Below are positions 60,065 to 64,000 of a stretch of DNA of 64,000 bases, in pieces; the stretch's first letter is position 1, and each line of letters starts with the position of its first letter. The DNA comes from Streptomyces sp. P9-A2 (GTDB taxonomy: Bacteria > Actinomycetota > Actinomycetes > Streptomycetales > Streptomycetaceae), in assembly GCF_036634175.1 (NCBI RefSeq), contig NZ_JAZIFX010000001.1, positions 310,001-374,000 on the forward strand, in the 5' to 3' direction. Below the pieces are notes generated by a model. It saw nothing but the letters and a program-made list of their open reading frames with translations, searched no databases and had not been told where the DNA came from. The position numbers and the translations under genes were made by a program.

Positions 60065-61300
60065 ATGGCCCTGCAGATCAGCGCGACCAACCCGGAGCAT
60101 CCCGCGCTCCTGCTGGAACTGCCCTGGCACCTGCCGCTCCAGGAATGGCCCGAGCAGTACCTGGTACCGCTGCCGCGCGGCATCTCCCGGCACGTGGTGC
60201 GCTACGCCCGCGCCGGCGACGAGGTGATCGCCGTCAAGGAACTCGCCCGGCGGCCCGCACTGCGCGAATACGAGCTGCTGCGCGACCTGGACCGGATCGG
60301 CATCCCCGCGGTGGACCCGCTCGCCGTGGTCACCGGCCGCGCGGGCACCGACGGGGAGCCGTTGGAGAGCGTGCTGATCACCCGGCATCTCGGCGGGTCG
60401 ATGCCGTACCGGTCGATGTTCGAGACGACGCTGCGCCCGGCGACCATGCACCGGCTGATGGACGCACTCGCCGTGCTCCTGGTGCGGCTGCATCTCGCCG
60501 GGTTCGCATGGGGCGACTGCTCGCTGTCCAACACTCTGTTCAGACGGGACGCGGGTGCCTACGCCGCCTATCTGGTGGACGCCGAGACCGGTGAGCTGCA
60601 CCCGGAACTGAGCCCCGGCCAGCGCGCGTACGACCTGGACCTCGCCCGCGTGAACATCAGCGGCGAACTGCTCGACCTGGAGGCCTCCGGAGCGCTGCAC
60701 CCGTCCGTGGACCCCATCGAGTTCGGCACCGAGATCTGCGCCCGCTACGAAGGTCTCTGGCTGGAGCTGACCCGTACCTCCGTCTACCCGGCGGGCAAGT
60801 ACCACTACATCGAGCGCCGGATCCGCCGGCTGAACGATCTGGGTTTCGACGTGGCCGAGATGCAGATCGAGCACGCCTCCAACGGCGACACGGTCACCTT
60901 CGTGCCGAAGGTCGTCGACGCCGGGCACCACCAGCGCCAGTTGCTGCGCCTGACCGGACTCGACGCCGAGGAGAACCAGGCCAGGCGGCTGCTGAACGAC
61001 CTGGAGAGCTGGATGGCCACCCAGGACGACCACACCCCCGACGGCGCGCTGCCCGGCGCCCGCCCGGAGGTCCTCGCCCACCGCTGGGTGCGGGAGGTGT
61101 TCCGCCCGACCGTGCGTGCCGTGCCGCCCGGACTGCGCGGCGCGATGGACCAGGCGGAGATCTACCACGAACTCCTCGAGCACCGCTGGTACCTGTCCGA
61201 GCGGGCCCAGCACGACATCGGTCTCGACACGGTGGTCGAGGACTACATCAGGAACATCCTGCCCGAGGCCCGGGAGACGCTGCGGCCCACGACCGACTGA
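60065..61300 (+). CDS. DUF4032 kinase-like protein
   Basis: A 411-residue protein of the DUF4032 family with a lipopolysaccharide-kinase-like N-lobe and loop (VIAVKELARRPALREYELLRDL; AGFAWGDCSLSNTLFRRD; AYLVDAETGEL). The catalytic loop GDCSLSN and metal motif VDAET resemble APH/Kdo kinases. The C-terminal domain (about 240-330) is DUF4032-specific. Substrate unknown. ATG 60065. Confidence 0.9.
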   Translation: MALQISATNPEHPALLLELPWHLPLQEWPEQYLVPLPRGISRHVVRYARAGDEVIAVKELARRPALREYELLRDLDRIGIPAVDPLAVVTGRAGTDGEPLESVLITRHLGGSMPYRSMFETTLRPATMHRLMDALAVLLVRLHLAGFAWGDCSLSNTLFRRDAGAYAAYLVDAETGELHPELSPGQRAYDLDLARVNISGELLDLEASGALHPSVDPIEFGTEICARYEGLWLELTRTSVYPAGKYHYIERRIRRLNDLGFDVAEMQIEHASNGDTVTFVPKVVDAGHHQRQLLRLTGLDAEENQARRLLNDLESWMATQDDHTPDGALPGARPEVLAHRWVREVFRPTVRAVPPGLRGAMDQAEIYHELLEHRWYLSERAQHDIGLDTVVEDYIRNILPEARETLRPTTD

Positions 61301-61372
61301 ACCGGGCGGGGCGGCGGCCGGGGCACCGGCGTGGCAGCCACGCCGGGGTCCCGGCGCCCGGGGCCGGCCGGG

Positions 61373-62245
61373 TCAGTCGTGCGGCACCACCGCCACAGGG
61401 CAGTCCGCGTGGTGCAGGACGCCGTGTGCGACCGAGCCGATCCGGGCCCCGACGGCACTGCGGCGCGCGCGGCGGCCGACGACCATCAGCTGGGCCGTGC
61501 CGGACACCGACAGCAGCACCTGCCCGGCGCTGCCCATCTCCACCTGCTCGACGACGCGCACCTGCGGATAGCGCTCCCGCAGCGGCGCGAGAGCGTCCGA
61601 CAGGGACTTCTGCTCGTACGGCTCCAGGCCCCCGGCCTCGTCCATGAGGCGCAGCGTGTCGGGGCTGTAGGCGAACATCGGCGGCAGGGTCCAGGCGCGT
61701 ACGGCGCGCAGGGTGGCACCCCGCGCGGCGGCGGCCTCGAAGGCGAATTCCAGCGCGGCGGCGCTGTCCTCCGGGTCGCCCTGCTGGCCGACGACGATCT
61801 CCCGCCCGGCGACCTCGCCGGACGGCGTGTCCTCGGCCCGCACGAACACCACCGGCCGCCGGGCCCCGACGATCACCTGCTGGCCGACCGAGCCGACCAG
61901 GAAGCCCATGATCCGCCCGTGCCCGCGGGAGCCGAGCACCAGCATCTCGGCGTCCGCCGCGGCGCCGGTCAGGACCTCGACGGCGTCCCCCTCCAGGACA
62001 TCGGTGGTCACCGCGAGAGCGGGGTGCCGTCCGGTGACCTGGCGGACCGACTCGGTCACCGCGTCGCGCACCCACCGCTCCTGGGTGGCGGCGTCGCCGG
62101 CGTCGACCGCCTCGTGCGTCTGGAAGCGCCAGGCGTGCACCACCCGCAGCGGGCGCCCCCGGCGGACCGCTTCCCTCGCCGCCCAGGCCAGTCCGGCGAG
62201 GCTCTCCCCGGTTCCGTCGACCCCTGCCGTGATCGGGCGCGTCAT
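61373..62245 (-). CDS. Universal stress protein with two tandem Usp domains
   Basis: A 290-residue protein with two Usp domains (about 1-140 and 147-290). The first carries the ATP-binding signature GSRGHGRIMGFLVGSVGQQVI; the second the degenerate GRRARRSAVGARIGSVAHGVL. Expected to act in stress or dormancy. AGGAGGAACCGC directly precedes ATG 62245. Convergent with DUF4032. Confidence 0.93.
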   Translation of the reverse strand: MTRPITAGVDGTGESLAGLAWAAREAVRRGRPLRVVHAWRFQTHEAVDAGDAATQERWVRDAVTESVRQVTGRHPALAVTTDVLEGDAVEVLTGAAADAEMLVLGSRGHGRIMGFLVGSVGQQVIVGARRPVVFVRAEDTPSGEVAGREIVVGQQGDPEDSAAALEFAFEAAAARGATLRAVRAWTLPPMFAYSPDTLRLMDEAGGLEPYEQKSLSDALAPLRERYPQVRVVEQVEMGSAGQVLLSVSGTAQLMVVGRRARRSAVGARIGSVAHGVLHHADCPVAVVPHD

Positions 62246-62328
62246 GCGGTTCCTCCTGTGTCGTGTCCACTACGCACGCTCCAGTCTTCCTTAACCCTCC
62301 CGCATGACCTCGACCTGGGATCAGGTAG

Positions 62329-62559
<231 letters not shown>

Positions 62560-62697
62560 CGGGAACGCGACCGGGGGGAGCGGAACACACGGGGACGGGG
62601 GGCTCGCCCGGCTGACCGCTCCGGGAACCCGCGCCCGCCGCCGGCCGTTGTCCGGACACCCCCACCGGTCCGTGACCCCGACGGACCGCTGACGGCT

Positions 62698-62850
62698 GAC
62701 GACGGCAGGGCGGCGTGTTGACATTCTCCCCCTCCTGAAGGAGGGGGATTCCTACGGCTCGCGCCGTGGGGTTTTCTGCTTCGTCGCCGACTGCCCGCCC
62801 GGAGAACTCCGTTGAGGTCTTACACCAGCTCCACAGACTGTCACCGAGAG
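62698..62850 (-). ncRNA. Predicted omegaRNA overlapping the tnpB 3' end
   Basis: By analogy with ISDra2, the guide RNA scaffold would cover the tnpB 3' end and right-end hairpin, and the guide would be the 16-20 nt of host DNA just beyond 62718 (minus strand, 62717 to about 62698). Only the hairpin and the end motif are seen; the limits are inferred. Confidence 0.4.
62727..62748. repeat. Right-end hairpin of the TnpB element / omegaRNA end
   Basis: TCCCCCTCCT and AGGAGGGGGA form a 10-bp perfect stem with a GA dinucleotide loop, 4 bp downstream of the tnpB stop. Such hairpins form the right end and the 3' scaffold of the omegaRNA in IS200/IS605 elements. Confidence 0.8.
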
Positions 62851-63954
62851 CCCCTCGGCCAGCACATTCTTCGCTGCGTTCACGTCCCGGTCGTGGGTCG
62901 TGCCGCAGTCACACGTCCACTCGCGGACGTTCAGTGGCATCTTGCCCCGCAACGTGCCGCACGCGGAGCACAGCTTGGAGGAGGGGAACCAGCGGTCGAT
63001 GGCAACCAGGTCCCTTCCGTACCAGGCGCACTTGTACTCCAGCATGCCGCGCATCGTGGTCCAGGCCGCATCCGAGATGGCGCGGGCCAGGGAATGGTTC
63101 CTGACCATGTTGCGTACGGTCAGATCCTCGATCACGATCGTTTGGTTTTCACGAACGAGACGAGTGGTCAGCTTGTGCAGGACGTCGCGCCTGCGGTCGG
63201 CAATGCGGGCATGGACCTTCGCGACCTTACGCCGGGCCTTCGCCCGGTTCGCTCCGTCACCCCTGGCCTTCCTCGCCAGCACCCGTTGGGCCCTGGCAAG
63301 ACGGGCGCGGTCCTTGCGCTCGAACTTGGAGTTGGTGACCTTCTCCCCGGTGGAGAGCGTCACCAGGCTGGTGATCCCGGCGTCGATCCCGACAGCGTTC
63401 GCGGTCTCGGGCATCGGTGCGGGGATGTCGTCACACAGCATCGAGACGAACCAGCGCCCGGCCGCGTCCTGCGACACGGTCACGGTGGACGGCGTCGTAC
63501 CTTCGGGAAGGGGACGGGACCAGACGATGTCGAGCGGTTCACGCATCTTGGCAAGGGTCAGCCTGCCGTCACGGAAGCGGAAACCGCTGGTGGTGTACTC
63601 GGCAGACTTCCGCGACTTCTTACGAGACTTGAAGGTCGGGTACTTGGCCCGCTTCTGCCAGAAGTTCCCGAACGCGCCTTGCAGATGCCGCAGCGTCTGC
63701 TGCAACGGCACCGACGACACCTCGGACAGGAAAGCCAGTTCCTCGGACTTCTTCCACGAGGTGAGCATCGCGGAGGTGGCGTTGTAGTTGACCCGCTCCT
63801 GACGGAGCGTCCACGCCTCGGACCGTGCGGCGAGCGCCAGGTTGTAGACCTTGCGAACGCACCCGAACGTGCGCGACAGCTCCGCTGCCTGCGCGTCGGT
63901 CGGGTAGAAGCGGTACTTGAACGCCCGCTTCACCTGGCTCGTGACCATGCTCAC
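62752..63954 (-). CDS. tnpB: TnpB RNA-guided nuclease of an IS200/IS605-family element
   Basis: A 400-residue OrfB/TnpB protein, ancestor-type of Cas12. The RuvC residues are all present: Asp191 (GIDAG), Glu276 (VIEDL) and Asp357 (DRDVNAAKN). The zinc finger is CSAC ... CDC (Cys329, Cys332, Cys348, Cys350). The N-terminal OrfB HTH begins RAFKYRFYPTDAQAAELSRTFG. Full length and unbroken, so possibly active. GTG 63954 or ATG 63948 is the start; neither has a ribosome site. No TnpA in view. Confidence 0.94.
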   Translation of the reverse strand: MSMVTSQVKRAFKYRFYPTDAQAAELSRTFGCVRKVYNLALAARSEAWTLRQERVNYNATSAMLTSWKKSEELAFLSEVSSVPLQQTLRHLQGAFGNFWQKRAKYPTFKSRKKSRKSAEYTTSGFRFRDGRLTLAKMREPLDIVWSRPLPEGTTPSTVTVSQDAAGRWFVSMLCDDIPAPMPETANAVGIDAGITSLVTLSTGEKVTNSKFERKDRARLARAQRVLARKARGDGANRAKARRKVAKVHARIADRRRDVLHKLTTRLVRENQTIVIEDLTVRNMVRNHSLARAISDAAWTTMRGMLEYKCAWYGRDLVAIDRWFPSSKLCSACGTLRGKMPLNVREWTCDCGTTHDRDVNAAKNVLAEGLSVTVCGAGVRPQRSSPGGQSATKQKTPRREP

Positions 63955-64000
63955 AAACTAGCCGGGCCTCGACTTAAGATCAAACCTGCGGGTCACAGCA

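Larger units (their letters stand above)
62718..63978 (-). mobile_element. IS1341-type (IS200/IS605 family) element with tnpB only
   Basis: Inferred limits. At the tnpB 3' side the minus strand ends in TCAA (62721-62718), the right cleavage motif in IS608-like elements, next to the hairpin at 62727-62748. At the other end, TTGAT on the minus strand (63983-63979) would be the preserved target/TAM, as in ISDra2. No tnpA is visible. If the left limit is right the left end is very short; the window ends 22 bp further on. Confidence 0.65.

Overview
The window is chromosomal DNA from a high-GC actinomycete, almost certainly a Streptomyces. The support is GC-rich third codon positions, frequent GTG and TTG starts, GC-rich hairpin terminators without U-tracts, a WhiB protein, a streptogrisin-type protease, SigB/F/G-family sigma factors and a GlgE cluster. 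The mix of accessory enzymes, stress regulators, gene remnants and a TnpB element suggests a chromosome arm rather than the conserved core. That placement is inference.

Layout. 1-4.8 kb: a PAS/GAF/PP2C phosphatase carrying two compensating frameshifts, and an MMPL transporter. 5-10.1 kb: a sortase-type DUF1996 surface protein, a secreted AA10 polysaccharide monooxygenase behind a perfect CebR-type operator, a GNAT protein behind a second near-identical operator, a flavodoxin-like protein and a methyltransferase. 10.1-14 kb: an ArsR regulator, a SulP transporter and a two-TM membrane protein. 14-28 kb: a streptogrisin-like protease, catalase, a YciO-like protein, a dienelactone hydrolase, a metallophosphoesterase, a TauD-like dioxygenase, an aldo/keto reductase, a MarR/DoxX/peroxiredoxin operon, an NPP1-type secreted protein and a stand-alone hemC. 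29-30.3 kb: a sigma factor converging on an ANTAR protein. 31.3-42.1 kb: a complete GlgE-type glucan/trehalose cluster (glgX and a small regulatory-looking gene on one strand; DUF5133, glgE, treS, pep2, glgB on the other). 42.3-53.8 kb: an acyl-CoA ligase and a dense set of partner-switching regulators (kinase-fold ATPases, STAS protein, sigma factor, and the scar of a deleted RsbR-to-phosphatase module), with a type II NADH dehydrogenase and a FUSC membrane protein between them. 53.9-62.3 kb: LysE/LysR pair, WhiB-like protein, DUF488, FAD dehydrogenase with a TetR regulator behind twin operators, MBL hydrolase, DUF4032 protein and a universal stress protein. 62.3-64 kb: the tail of an R61-type DD-peptidase gene and an IS1341-type TnpB element.

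How it works together. The GlgE cluster interconverts trehalose and alpha-glucan through maltose 1-phosphate. The sigma factors, ATPases, STAS protein and phosphatases look like a stress-responsive partner-switching network, with catalase, peroxiredoxin and Usp as plausible stress outputs; these regulatory links are inference. The two CebR-like boxes tie the 7-9 kb genes to cellulose or cello-oligosaccharide sensing.

The most useful leads are the deletion scar at 46.3-46.9 kb, the TnpB element with a predicted guide and TAM, the paired frameshifts at an 11-G tract, the compositional mosaic inside glgE, the twin TetR operators, the CebR-type boxes, and four candidate leaderless promoters with identical geometry. 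I found no CRISPR array, tRNA, rRNA or clear biosynthetic gene cluster.
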